Shown here in pieces: positions 43,048 through 51,679 of a stretch of DNA of 64,000 nucleotides (positions within the stretch are counted from its first letter, which is position 1; each line of letters begins with the position of its first letter). This DNA comes from Paenibacillus humicola. GTDB taxonomy: Bacteria > Bacillota > Bacilli > Paenibacillales > Paenibacillaceae. Position numbers and translations under genes: made by a program. A model generated the notes under the pieces. That model saw only the letters and a program-made list of their open reading frames with translations, had not been told where the DNA came from and ran no database searches. Location of the stretch: assembly GCF_028826105.1 (NCBI RefSeq), contig NZ_JAQGPL010000001.1, positions 2,754,501-2,818,500 of the forward strand, given 5' to 3'.

Positions 43048-45567
43048 ATGAGAGGCAAGAAGAAAATCTTGAGTGCCGTCTTGGGCGCAGCATTGACGTT
43101 CTCGATGGCGCAAGCCGCTTTTGCGACGAACTATTATTATCCGTCCAATCAGGGGCCGTCCAACGCTCAGCCGCCTGCGGGCCGGGAATATTTCCCCACC
43201 GATATCGGCAAACTGCCGAGCTCCGAAGGGCTGCCCAACCTGTTTCAGTTTCTGGATCCGGCGAAGGGCACGAACGGGTATGTCACGACCAAGGAACAGT
43301 GGCCCGAACGCCGCTCCGAGCTCGCCGATCTGCTGCAATATTATTATTACGGTTATCAGGAGAAGACTCCCAAGGAGGACGTTTCCTACTCTGGTGATAT
43401 GGGAACGAATAACGGAACGCTAACGGTTTCGGTAAAAAATCCGGATAACGGTACTTCCGGCAGCTACAGCGTGACCGGTATCTATGTCCCGACCTACAAA
43501 CCGGGAGTAGCGGCTGCCGATTTGCAGCCCGGCGAAACGAACATCGCGCCTCCATATCCGTTCGTCATCGGGGTTGGCGGCGGCGTTTCCGCGAATATGC
43601 GCAACGCTTTCCTGCAGCGCGGCTATGCGGTGATGAACAACCCGACACGCCCGATCTACAGCGACGATGCGAGCCGCAGCGGCCTGTACACCACGCTGTA
43701 TCCGTTTAACAAGGATTCGTACGAGTACAACTCCGGCGCGCTGATGGCCTGGGCGTGGGGGATTTCGCGGACGATCGACGCGCTCGAGAACGGGGCGTAT
43801 AAAGGGCTGATCGACCCGGCACGCTCGGTCGTCACCGGCGTTTCCCGCAACGGCAAGGCCGCCGCGCTGGCGGGCGCGTTCGATCAGCGCATCAGCATTG
43901 TCGTTCCGGTGGATCCCGGTCAGGGCGGCATTACATCCATGCGTTACACGTCGGAGGGCCGGATTTACAATTACAACGTGCCCGACGCCACAGCCGGTTC
44001 GCCGAACGCCGACTACAGCAACTCGAACATGAACCGCAGCTTCTTCCGCAACGAGAAGCCGACGAACCTGCTGTCGCCCAGCGAAGCGCATTGGCTGGAT
44101 GTCAAGGCGGAGGAATTCCGCTTCAACCTGGACAAGCTGCCGTTTGATTCGGACGCTCTCGCGGCGCTGGTCGCGCCTCGCCCGATCCTCACCTTCACCG
44201 GCGAGGGCTTCGACTGGCTCGGTTCGCCGGGCGCCGAGCTGGCAACGGTTGCGGGCAAAGAAGTTTACGACTTCCTAGGGGTGGGCGGCAACATCGGCAT
44301 CCGCGTCCATGACGGCGCGCACGCCTTCCAGGACCGCGACCACGCCTACATGCTCGCGATCATGGACCGCGAGTTCCATGGCGGAAAATACGGCGATCCG
44401 ATGAAGGTCGAGGGACCCGACACGCTTGGCGTGAACGTCAACCCGCCGATTCGTCCGGCGAAAACGGTCAACAGCGTGTGGGCGATGTCTTCATATCCGT
44501 TCGAAGTGGACAGCTCGTATATTCAATGGTCCCGGCCGAACAAATATACGCTTTATACCACGAACGAAATGGTGACGGCGGGTTATCCCGCCACGATCAA
44601 GGCGTACTCCAACGCCAAGAAAGTACAGCTGAATACCGGCTCGGGCGTATACACCGCGAACGTCGCCAACGGCGTCGCCACCTTTAAGCTGAAGGCTGAT
44701 CAGGTCACGGCAGGCCGATACACGCTGACCACGATCGGCAACGATAAGGACGCCAATTCGGTTTACCTGCAGAGCTACGATCTGACCGGCATTTTGCGCA
44801 CGAGCATTACGGGCGACGATACCGGCGATCAACGCTGGATATTCGGGTTCACGAGCAAAGTCGACCCGAATTCGATGAAAATTTTCGCGAACGACGTGCC
44901 GGTTCCGGCAAGCGTCAACGAAGCGCAGGAGCCGGGTTGGATTCTGAAGTATGGCGCTTCGATTAATACCGGCTATACGAGCGCCGACGCCGACGGCTCG
45001 AACCAGCACGCGTTCTTCCAGGAAGACGTGCCGGGCTTCCCGGTTACGTACGCTCCCGGCACGAACCGGGTCGTTCGTCTCGAAGGCGTGAAGCTGGAAT
45101 CGCTGCCGGGCTTCACGTTCCAATTCTCGTACGATTTGAACCGCGCGAAGACGATTTTGCCGCCGTCCTGGCCGTCGACGAACGTCAAGATCGGCCCGAG
45201 CCCCGACTGGCCGGATTACCCGAACAAGAACACGGATACCGGCGCAAGACCGGAGACGCTCCCATGGCCGACGACCAATCTCGGCGCAGTGACCTTTAAT
45301 CCCGACCATGAGAAGATTAAAGGGAACACGACGAGCGTCACGATCGGCTTCGCCAATCCGATGGATCCGCAAAACTTCGGCTTCGGTACGGACTTTGCCG
45401 AACATTACACCGTGAATTGGAGCGACAACAACACGAAAGTTACCATCGGCTTCGATCAGGCGGTCAAGAACGGCGGTCAGCTCATTCTGGTCCGGCTGAA
45501 GGATGCGGCAGGCAACGTCAACGTCAAGCCATACGTATTTGATCTGGACAAGAACGCATCCAAGTAA
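43048..45567 (+). CDS. Secreted CE15-like glucuronoyl esterase with C-terminal Ig-like modules
   Basis: An 839-residue secreted protein with a signal peptide cleaved after AFA (residue 26). The alpha/beta-hydrolase domain (about 45-450) has the CE15 nucleophile motif GVSRNGKAA (Ser266) and GAFDQRI. The usual catalytic Glu of the ESGxGG segment appears as Asp289 in VDPGQGG. A second acid may be Asp389 (GFDWLGSPG), and His425 (DGAHAF) fits the triad. Residues about 450-839 form beta-rich modules. CE15 enzymes cleave ester bonds between glucuronoxylan and lignin. AGGAGGAAG precedes ATG 43048. It probably supports plant-biomass use, in line with the nearby sugar importers. Confidence 0.85.
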   Translation: MRGKKKILSAVLGAALTFSMAQAAFATNYYYPSNQGPSNAQPPAGREYFPTDIGKLPSSEGLPNLFQFLDPAKGTNGYVTTKEQWPERRSELADLLQYYYYGYQEKTPKEDVSYSGDMGTNNGTLTVSVKNPDNGTSGSYSVTGIYVPTYKPGVAAADLQPGETNIAPPYPFVIGVGGGVSANMRNAFLQRGYAVMNNPTRPIYSDDASRSGLYTTLYPFNKDSYEYNSGALMAWAWGISRTIDALENGAYKGLIDPARSVVTGVSRNGKAAALAGAFDQRISIVVPVDPGQGGITSMRYTSEGRIYNYNVPDATAGSPNADYSNSNMNRSFFRNEKPTNLLSPSEAHWLDVKAEEFRFNLDKLPFDSDALAALVAPRPILTFTGEGFDWLGSPGAELATVAGKEVYDFLGVGGNIGIRVHDGAHAFQDRDHAYMLAIMDREFHGGKYGDPMKVEGPDTLGVNVNPPIRPAKTVNSVWAMSSYPFEVDSSYIQWSRPNKYTLYTTNEMVTAGYPATIKAYSNAKKVQLNTGSGVYTANVANGVATFKLKADQVTAGRYTLTTIGNDKDANSVYLQSYDLTGILRTSITGDDTGDQRWIFGFTSKVDPNSMKIFANDVPVPASVNEAQEPGWILKYGASINTGYTSADADGSNQHAFFQEDVPGFPVTYAPGTNRVVRLEGVKLESLPGFTFQFSYDLNRAKTILPPSWPSTNVKIGPSPDWPDYPNKNTDTGARPETLPWPTTNLGAVTFNPDHEKIKGNTTSVTIGFANPMDPQNFGFGTDFAEHYTVNWSDNNTKVTIGFDQAVKNGGQLILVRLKDAAGNVNVKPYVFDLDKNASK

Positions 45568-45587
45568 ACTTCTTTCTTGGATAATGG

Positions 45588-45620
45588 AAGGAACCGGTTT
45601 TCCAGCCGGTTCCTTTTCTT
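45588..45620 (+). terminator. Terminator after the esterase gene
   Basis: AAGGAACCGG (45588-45597) and CCGGTTCCTT (45606-45615), followed by TTCTT. Confidence 0.85.
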
Positions 45621-45699
45621 GTTTAAGTCTTAAACTAAAAAAAGTGTTAAAATAGGCGGCATTCCTTGATCATTTCCGGCGGTTTGCATAATACTATTG

Positions 45700-45711
45700 T
45701 TAGATATCTAA
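45700..45711. promoter_or_regulatory. MarR-type palindromic operator, copy 1
   Basis: Perfect 12-base palindrome TTAGATATCTAA in the leader of the small ORF and the marR gene. An identical copy lies downstream of marR at 46393-46404. Confidence 0.65.
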
Positions 45712-45737
45712 ATGAAAAAAGGAAGGGGGAACGCTCG

Positions 45738-45863
45738 ATGAAACAATCGTGTCCGATCAATCCAACCGATCCCAAACCGAGGTTTTACGGCTGCGTCATT
45801 TGTTACACGGCCGCATGGACCTGGTATTTCTCGAAGAAGCTGCGGCGCCTGGCATACCGATAA
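45738..45863 (+). CDS. Possible small protein (41 aa) upstream of marR
   Basis: ATG 45738 is preceded by AAGGAAGGGGG. The product begins MKQSCPINPTDPKPRFYG, contains a CVIC cysteine pair and an aromatic stretch (TAAWTWYF), and ends basic. It lies between the operator and marR, 13 bases before the latter. It could be a metal- or redox-binding small protein or a leader peptide. No family recognised. Confidence 0.45.
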   Translation: MKQSCPINPTDPKPRFYGCVICYTAAWTWYFSKKLRRLAYR

Positions 45864-45876
45864 CGACTTAAAGGGG

Positions 45877-46353
45877 GTGATCGAGGTCGATAACATCTTA
45901 CACGGCTGGATCGGATTTTGGCTGAAGAAAAATTACCGGAACATTTGCAATTACCTCGACCAGCAGCTCGAGCGTCATGGAATAACCAACTCCCAGCTCG
46001 GTGTGCTTATCATGTTGTGGGAAAAGGAAGGCTTGACGCAGAAGGAAATGGTTCGGGTGTTAGGCATACAGCCGGCATCAATGACGTTCCTGCTGCGGGG
46101 GCTTGAGAACAAAGGGCTCATTATCAGGAAGCAGGATGCTGCGGACTCGCGAATCAACCGAATCTTCCTGACGGAGAAAGGCTTCGAGCTCAAGGATCCC
46201 TGTCTCGACATCGTAGAGAAAGGGGAACGGGTACTCCGGACCGGGTTTAGTCAAGAAGAAGTGGCGATGATGCGCATGTGGATGAAGAAATTAGATGCTA
46301 ATTTTAGCCCTGTCGCCGTCATTCGAAACGAAGATCAGGCCGAGGGAAAATAA
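45877..46353 (+). CDS. MarR-family transcriptional regulator
   Basis: A 158-residue winged-helix regulator. Its core is GITNSQLGVLIMLWEKEGLTQKEMVRVLGIQPASMTFLLRGLENKGLIIRKQDAADSRINRIFLTEKG, with the DxR wing. GTG 45877 directly follows AAGGGG, an unusually short spacer, so the true start is uncertain. The two identical palindromes at 45700 and 46393 are its probable binding sites. That would make it both self-regulating and the regulator of the acyl-activation genes that follow, now decayed. Confidence 0.88.
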   Translation: MIEVDNILHGWIGFWLKKNYRNICNYLDQQLERHGITNSQLGVLIMLWEKEGLTQKEMVRVLGIQPASMTFLLRGLENKGLIIRKQDAADSRINRIFLTEKGFELKDPCLDIVEKGERVLRTGFSQEEVAMMRMWMKKLDANFSPVAVIRNEDQAEGK

Positions 46354-46392
46354 CCGTTGCCCGCTTGAAGGCGGGCTTTCATCACCATATAG

Positions 46393-46404
46393 TTAGATAT
46401 CTAA
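46393..46404. promoter_or_regulatory. MarR-type palindromic operator, copy 2
   Basis: TTAGATATCTAA again, 40 bases after the marR stop and about 100 bases before the first broken gene of the acyl-activation locus. It is embedded in an AT-rich stretch (46381-46500) that probably held that locus promoter. Confidence 0.65.
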
Positions 46405-46501
46405 TAAAAACGCGCCAAAATAATAGTTTAATATATAATAATATTTAACTTTCTTTTTTTATTTACGCTGATTTTCCGGCAAAAAGTTAAAGATATTTTA
46501 A

Positions 46502-47514
46502 AAAAATTGTTTAACGCCGGATGACATCAACTCCATCCGGGATGCGGCGAACATTCCGGCCATCTCGATTCGCAAATTTAAAGAGGTAAACTCCCATCTG
46601 CTGCTTACGAAGCCGATCCATGAGCTGGAGCACGAGCTGCGCAGCACGGGGACGAGCGGCATTCCAAGCATTTCGCGCCGGGACGACCGAACGGTAACGC
46701 GAAGCGTATTCAGCATCTATGCGATGCTCCGGGAACTGTTCGGTTTATTCGGCGGTGCGGCCGTTTTTCTGTCGCCCTCTGCCGAAGATATGCCGGAGAT
46801 GGGACTAGTGAAGCTGATCAACATGTTTTCCGGCCTGCTCGATTCAACCCGGTTTTTCGTGCACGACGCAAAGCTCGATCCGGAAGCGGTCGTTGCGCAG
46901 CTTCAAGCTTGGCAGCATGCGCATACGCGTCACCTGATCGGACCTCCTTTTCTGGTGGAACGGCTCGTGAAGGAAATCGAGGAGAAAGGGATCGAGCTGA
47001 AGCTTGACGCAGAACCCATATCGTGACGCTCGGCGGCTGGCGCAGCTTCACCGGCCGGGAAATCGTTCCGGAATCGTTCAGGGAGCTCGTCACGCGCGTA
47101 TTTGGCATAAGCGAAGATCAAATCCGGGACATGTACGGGCTTGTCGAGACGAACTTCATGGCGATTGAATGCGACCGGCATGCCAAGCACGTTCCGCCAT
47201 GGGTGCATTTTTCCGTAAGAGATCTGGACAATCCGTCGCGTGAGGTGGCGCCGGGCGAGCCGGGGCTGCTTGTCGTAAACGATCCGCTATCCTTAGCTTA
47301 TCCGGGCTTTATCGTGACCGACGATCTGGTGTATTTGAGCAAAGAGCCTTGCGGCTGCGGCCGCAACGGTCAAATTGTGAATTACATGTACCGCATCAAG
47401 GGCGCGGAAATCGGCTGCTGCGCGATTAACTTGGAGAAATATATGTCGGACAAAGACGGCTCCGTCATGGAATGCCCGATCGTATGGCATCCATTTTCAA
47501 GCCAAAGAAGGTGA
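46502..47514 (+). pseudogene. LuxE/PaaK-like acyl-protein synthetase, frameshifted and N-terminally truncated
   Basis: An adenylate-forming enzyme family that activates a fatty or aryl acid and passes it to a protein or CoA. The coding frame opens right after TAA 46499-46501 with IPAISIRKFKE and the phosphate loop RSTGTSGIPS. It runs to a TGA at 47024-47026 and continues one frame over as VTLGGWRSFTGREIVPESF, FGISEDQIRDMYGLVETN and CGCGRNGQ. A single lost base near 47022 explains the break. The normal N-terminal portion of some tens of residues is missing. It is non-functional as written. Confidence 0.82.
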
Positions 47515-47523
47515 ATTCGATCG

Positions 47524-47826
47524 ATGTATAATCCGACGATTGCCGAACACTTCATGAATCCGCGCAACATCGGCGAGCTGGAAACGTCCGACGAGACGGT
47601 CCGTATCGGGAATCCGATATGTGGCGACACGATCCATATGCAGGTGCTTTTCGACGGAGATATTGCAGCGGATGTGAAATACAAAGCGTACGGATGCGCA
47701 GCGTCGATCGCGACCGCGAGTATTTTCAGCGAATACGTGAAGGGCCGGTCCTTGACGGAAATACGGCAAACGCCGCATTTTAAAACGGGACATTATTATT
47801 CGCAATTTGGAGCTGAGAGGCGTTGA
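47524..47826 (+). pseudogene. NifU/IscU-like Fe-S scaffold, 3' truncated
   Basis: ATG 47524 follows AAGGTGA. Residues 1-82 match the NifU N-terminal scaffold: NPTIAEHFMNPRNIGEL, Cys in GNPICGD and Cys in YGCAASIATASIFSEYVKGRSLTEI. The third conserved Cys is absent. After about residue 83 the frame reads nonsense that is acyl-carrier-protein DNA in the wrong register, then stops. A deletion has therefore joined this gene to the next. With only two of the three ligand cysteines it should not build clusters. Confidence 0.75.
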
Positions 47827-48040
47827 ACCGGACGATATTGCCGATGACGCGCCGTTATTCGGCGAGGGGCTTGGGCTGGAGTCCGTCGAAGCGTTTTATA
47901 TTGCCGGCGGCATTCAGGAGCGTTTCGGCGTGAAAATCGACCGGACAAAATTGAATCAGCTGCGGCCGCATTTCCAATCCGTCCGGACGCTTGCCGTATT
48001 CGTCATGCACCTTCTGGCGGAAGGGGAGCGTCATGGCTGA
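47807..48040 (+). pseudogene. Acyl carrier protein, 5' truncated
   Basis: The ACP sequence is clear: GVEPDDIADDAPLFGEGLGLESVEAFYIAGGIQERFGVKI, with phosphopantetheine-site Ser26 in the GLESVE motif. The reading frame extends upstream to 47756 (LKRDIIIRNLEL, the start of the ACP first helix) but finds no ATG, only a TTG at 47807. The beginning was removed by the deletion that truncated the NifU-like gene. The TTG has no clear ribosome site, so expression is doubtful. It overlaps the next gene by 8 bases. The Sfp-type enzyme at 49834 would have been its activator. Confidence 0.75.
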
Positions 48041-48771
48041 GCTGGTAATGGACAAATTGCTTCAAAACAATCTGGTCGATTTGCTGAGGTACCGCGCGCT
48101 CGACTCCCCGGATACGGTGCTGTATACGTACCTCGCGGACGGGGAAAGCCAGAGCGAAAGCATGACGGCTGCCGAACTCGACCGGCGGGCGGCTGAGATC
48201 GCGATGGCTCTGCTTGAATCGGGCCGGCGGCCGGAATCGGCCATTCTGCTGTACCCGCAAGGAAATGACTTCATTGCCGGATTTATGGGATGCTTGTACG
48301 CCGGCGTCATCGCCATACCGGCGTTCCCGCCGCATCTTCGCCGGCCGTCTCCGCGTCTTTGAAGCGATTGTCAAGGATTCCGGAGCGACCGTGGCGTTGG
48401 CGACGAGCAGCATACTGCGCGATATGGCCAACAACCGGAATCATCTCGTTCATCTGTCTAATCTCCGGTGGATCGCAACGGACACGCTTACGATTACCGA
48501 TACACACTACAGACCGTCGTGTAAAGGGGAAAATCTCGCTTTCCTGCAGTATACATCGGGGTCGACAGGCAATCCGAAAGGCGTCATGGTCACGCACAGC
48601 AACCTTTTGCACAACCTGACGCTGCTGGCGAAATATTTCCAGCTGGATCAAGATTCGAAAATCTTAAGCTGGCTGCCCGTATTTCACGATATGGGGCTGA
48701 TCGGCAAACAGCTGATGGCTCTGCTGCTCGGCATCGAGAATGGGGATTCGAAATTTACATGCTTCTGTTAA
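48033..48771 (+). pseudogene. Fatty-acyl-AMP ligase, frameshifted and 3' truncated
   Basis: ATG 48033 follows GGAAGGGGAG. LYTYLADGESQSESMTAAELDRRA and the proline-rich IPAFPPHLRR block are typical FAAL sequence, a family that adenylates fatty acids and loads them onto ACPs. After about 48345 the match moves to another frame (FEAIVKDSGATVALATSS, the P-loop TSGSTGNPKG, LSWLPVFHDMGLIG). It then ends abruptly at 48771, at less than half the usual length of about 580 residues. One frameshift and a large 3' deletion make it non-functional. Confidence 0.85.
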
Positions 48772-48778
48772 GAGGGGG

Positions 48779-49889
48779 ATGGAAGTGCGCGATGTTGACA
48801 TTTTGATCATCGGCGGCGGACAGGCGGGCCTCTCAACGGGCTATTATATGAAGGACCGGTCCTCCAACTTCCCGATCCCTGGAACGATCGGGTCGGGTTG
48901 GGGACGTCTGGCGGAATCGTTACGACTCCTTGACGCTTTTTACGCCGAGGCTTTACAGCTCGCTGCCCGGACTTCCGCTGACCGGGGATCCTTGGGGATA
49001 TCCGGGCAAAGATGAATTTGCGGACTACTTGGAACAATAACGGTCCCGATTCCAGCTCCCCGTACAGACCGGCACGCGGGTAAGCCGATTGTCGCTGCAG
49101 GGACGGGAGTTCGTTGCGAAGACCAACCAAGGTGCGATTCGAGCGAAACGGGTCGTGGTGGCGACGGGTCCGTTCCAACGGCCCCATATCCCTTCGTTCG
49201 CCTCGCAGCTGGATCCGGATGTCACGCAGGTTCATACAAACCGCTACCGGAATCCGCAGGACCTGCCGGACGGCAACGGGGAAATATTGGTGGTCGGCGG
49301 AGGCAATTCCGGCGTTCAAATCGCGTATGAGCTGTCCCGAAAGGAGCGCGTCCGCTTGTCCGTCAGCGTTCCGAGCAGTTATTTGCCGAGACGGCTGCTC
49401 GGCCGCAGCTTGTTTTGGTGGTACGACCTGATCCGGCTGTTCGAACGGACTCCGGACAGCCGATTAGGCCGAAAGCTGAAAGCAAAACGCGACCCGCTGT
49501 ACGGATTTGAGCTGAAGAAAGCGATTGCGGAGGGCGAGGTTGTTGTCGTCCCGAAAGCCGTTCGAGCGGAAGGACGAACGGTCCATTTCGAAGACGGATC
49601 GTCGTCCGAAGTGCGCGCGATCGTTTGGGGAACAGGCTTCCGTTCCGATTACAACTGGATCGATATTCCGGGCATCCGGGACGCAAGAGGTCAAATGATC
49701 CACGATCGAGGAATCGCTTCCGTGCCGGGTCTTGCTTTCGTCGGCCTTCCCTGGCAAACAACGCGCGGCTCTGCGTTAATCGGCTGGGTGCACCGCGAGG
49801 CGCAGGCAATCGTAAACTTTCTCTCAAGGCCGGGTGACTCGTTTGATCCAACTGTGGGCCACCAGGTTATGTCCGAAATCGGCGGATAA
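48779..49889 (+). pseudogene. Flavin-containing monooxygenase, frameshift and in-frame stop
   Basis: The FAD motif IIGGGQAGLSTGYYM opens the gene at 48779. The frame changes between 48870 and 48894, after which [31 protein letters not shown] continues in the third frame. TAA at 49038 interrupts that frame, and the remainder is open from 49041 to 49889 (VVVATGPFQRP, the NADPH motif VVGGGNSGVQIAYELS, IVWGTGFRSDY). The intact relative would be a soluble YpnP/CzcO-like monooxygenase of about 370 residues. Two independent lesions argue for genuine decay rather than sequencing error. Confidence 0.85.
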
Positions 49890-50613
49890 CGACTGGCAAT
49901 TGTGCTATCCTCATTTAAACGTGCAGCGGAGAATCAGGGCGCAAGCCTGCTTGCGGCCGGAACAGCGAATGCGTCTTGCGGCGGCCGAGCTGCTGCTGGA
50001 TTACGTATTCATTCGGGCCTATGGGCTGAAAAGGGGCGAGATTTCCTACCGGTATAATGCGTTAGGCAAACCGTTGCTCCATCCGGGACTACCGCATTTT
50101 AACGTATCTCATTCGGGGGATTGGATGGTGGCGGCCTTTGGTTATGCGCCGGTCGGGATCGACGTCGAAAGAGTAGACGAGAAGCTGAACGGGCTCGTTC
50201 CCCTGATGCTGACCGGCCGGGAACGGCGGGAGTGGTCGTTTACCCCTGGGCGGGAGGAATATGTATGCAGCCGCTGGGTGCTCAAAGAGAGCTTCGTCAA
50301 GGCGCTGGGCGTGGGCCTGCAGTATCCGCTGACGGGGGTAGACCCCTATCAGATCGGAGGAGGCTGTTGGAAGCACGTTCATTGCGGCAAAGCGTATGAT
50401 TTGAAATTGATCGATTTCGATTCGGCATACCGTCTCTCGGTATGCAGTGCATCCCCGAAGCTTCCGGAGCGGACGAAGCTGATTCCGCTGCGGGATTGCA
50501 TTAATTTTGGCATCCAAAATTCGGCCGTCTCGATGCGGAAGCGGCGAACGGCACGAGAAGTTAAAGCGAGCTCGATCGTTTACATAACATTAAATCGGTC
50601 AACTCAAGATTGA
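49834..50613 (+). CDS. Sfp-type 4'-phosphopantetheinyl transferase
   Basis: A 259-residue enzyme that transfers phosphopantetheine from CoA to a carrier-protein serine. The motifs are complete: FNVSHSGDW (His93), GIDVER (Asp110, Glu112) and WVLKESFVKALGVGL (Lys151, Glu152, Lys156). It is about 30 residues longer than Sfp because of a basic C-terminal extension that may be a frame-extended tail. The start at GTG 49834 overlaps the monooxygenase remnant by 56 bases. It is the only gene of this locus that looks intact, perhaps because it also serves carrier proteins elsewhere. Confidence 0.88.
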   Translation: MTRLIQLWATRLCPKSADNDWQLCYPHLNVQRRIRAQACLRPEQRMRLAAAELLLDYVFIRAYGLKRGEISYRYNALGKPLLHPGLPHFNVSHSGDWMVAAFGYAPVGIDVERVDEKLNGLVPLMLTGRERREWSFTPGREEYVCSRWVLKESFVKALGVGLQYPLTGVDPYQIGGGCWKHVHCGKAYDLKLIDFDSAYRLSVCSASPKLPERTKLIPLRDCINFGIQNSAVSMRKRRTAREVKASSIVYITLNRSTQD

Positions 50614-50640
50614 AGGCATACCGTTCGTGTGATATCATAC

Positions 50641-50658
50641 ATTAGACTATCATCTAAT
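50641..50658 (+). promoter_or_regulatory. Inverted repeat upstream of the histidine phosphatase gene
   Basis: ATTAGA (50641-50646), six bases, TCTAAT (50653-50658): a compact operator-like palindrome 26 bases before the ATG. The half-site TTAGA is shared with the MarR-type palindromes at 45700 and 46393. Confidence 0.45.
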
Positions 50659-50683
50659 TACCAGGTACTAGGTGGTTCCGAAC

Positions 50684-51298
50684 ATGGCGACATTTTATTT
50701 GGTCCGGCATGCCGAGAAAGAAAAGGCGATCGGAGATGTATCGATAACCTCTGCCGGCCGATGGCAGGCCCGAAAGACAGCGTGTCATTTCAGCAGGCTC
50801 CCGGTCAGCCTTATCGTGACAAGCCCGCTTCGCAGAGCGAAAGAAACCGCCGAATATATCGCACGTTCCGCAAAATCCGGTTTGGAAGTGGATCATCGCC
50901 TGCGTGAACGCGCGAATTGGGGGGATTTGCCGGAACAATCGTTCGAGGAATTTGTTGAAATGTGGGAACGCAGCACCCGGGATCCCGATTATATGCCGCC
51001 GGTCGGCGATTCCGCGAAGCAGGCCGGCGAACGTTTAGCCCTGGTGCTGTCGGAGCTGGCTGTGAAATACGGATCCGGGAGCAGCATCGTCATCGTTACC
51101 CACGGAGGGCTTATCACGGATTTTCTGGTGCATGCCGTGTCCGAAGACCAGCTTAATCTATGGCATCCGAGCTTCATTGAAGCCCAAAGCAGCCTGATCC
51201 CCGAGTGCTCCGTTACAACGCTACATTATGATCGGAATGCATGTAAAATCGCGGCGTTTGCTTCCGTCGGGCATCTGAAACCTGAAGACCCGATTTAG
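50684..51298 (+). CDS. Histidine phosphatase (phosphoglycerate mutase-like) family protein
   Basis: A 204-residue phosphatase. YLVRHAEK carries the catalytic His, SPLRRAKETA the second Arg and IVIVTHGGLI the second His. ATG 50684 has AGGTGG upstream; GTG 50672 overlaps it. It ends at a terminator, so it is separate from the operon beginning at 51680. Substrate unknown. Confidence 0.9.
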   Translation: MATFYLVRHAEKEKAIGDVSITSAGRWQARKTACHFSRLPVSLIVTSPLRRAKETAEYIARSAKSGLEVDHRLRERANWGDLPEQSFEEFVEMWERSTRDPDYMPPVGDSAKQAGERLALVLSELAVKYGSGSSIVIVTHGGLITDFLVHAVSEDQLNLWHPSFIEAQSSLIPECSVTTLHYDRNACKIAAFASVGHLKPEDPI

Positions 51299-51313
51299 GA
51301 ATGCAAACGGATG

Positions 51314-51342
51314 AACCAGCCTTTTAAGGGGCTGGTTTTTTG
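51314..51342 (+). terminator. Terminator after the histidine phosphatase gene
   Basis: AACCAGCC (51314-51321) and GGCTGGTT (51330-51337), followed by TTTT. Confidence 0.85.
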
Positions 51343-51679
51343 GTACAGCGGGGGAATCCGGGAGTATAGCCCCTGAAAAACCATACATAAATTGGATAAT
51401 GTGGATCCAAATATGAAAATCATTGTGAAAAATTGTGCAATTTGGGTCATTTTTTTGGACAGCCTGTTCTATGAAAGCCATTTTGGGTAGTATAATCATT
51501 TATGAGAGAATGCAGTGTGACAGGCAGTTCGCAAATTTTGCTCTGCGCCATTCAACAGCAGCGATTGGCCGCGGAACGATCCGGCATGTGGGAACGGCTT
51601 CGGGAGAAATCGAAACGAGCTTGGCGCCGACGCCAGGTTTGCCCGCCTGCAAAAATAAACCAGACAAGGAGTGAGGTCG
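51343..51679 (+). promoter_or_regulatory. Promoter region of the putative cyclohexanecarboxyl-CoA operon
   Basis: No gene is supported. TATAAT at 51491-51496 is a perfect -10 box, but no good -35 lies 16-18 bases upstream, so activation may be needed. The palindrome AAATTG-TG-CAATTT (51430-51443) lies about 50 bases further upstream and could bind a regulator. A 68-codon frame from 51502 has no ribosome site and overlaps the next gene out of frame, so it is not called. Confidence 0.5.
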
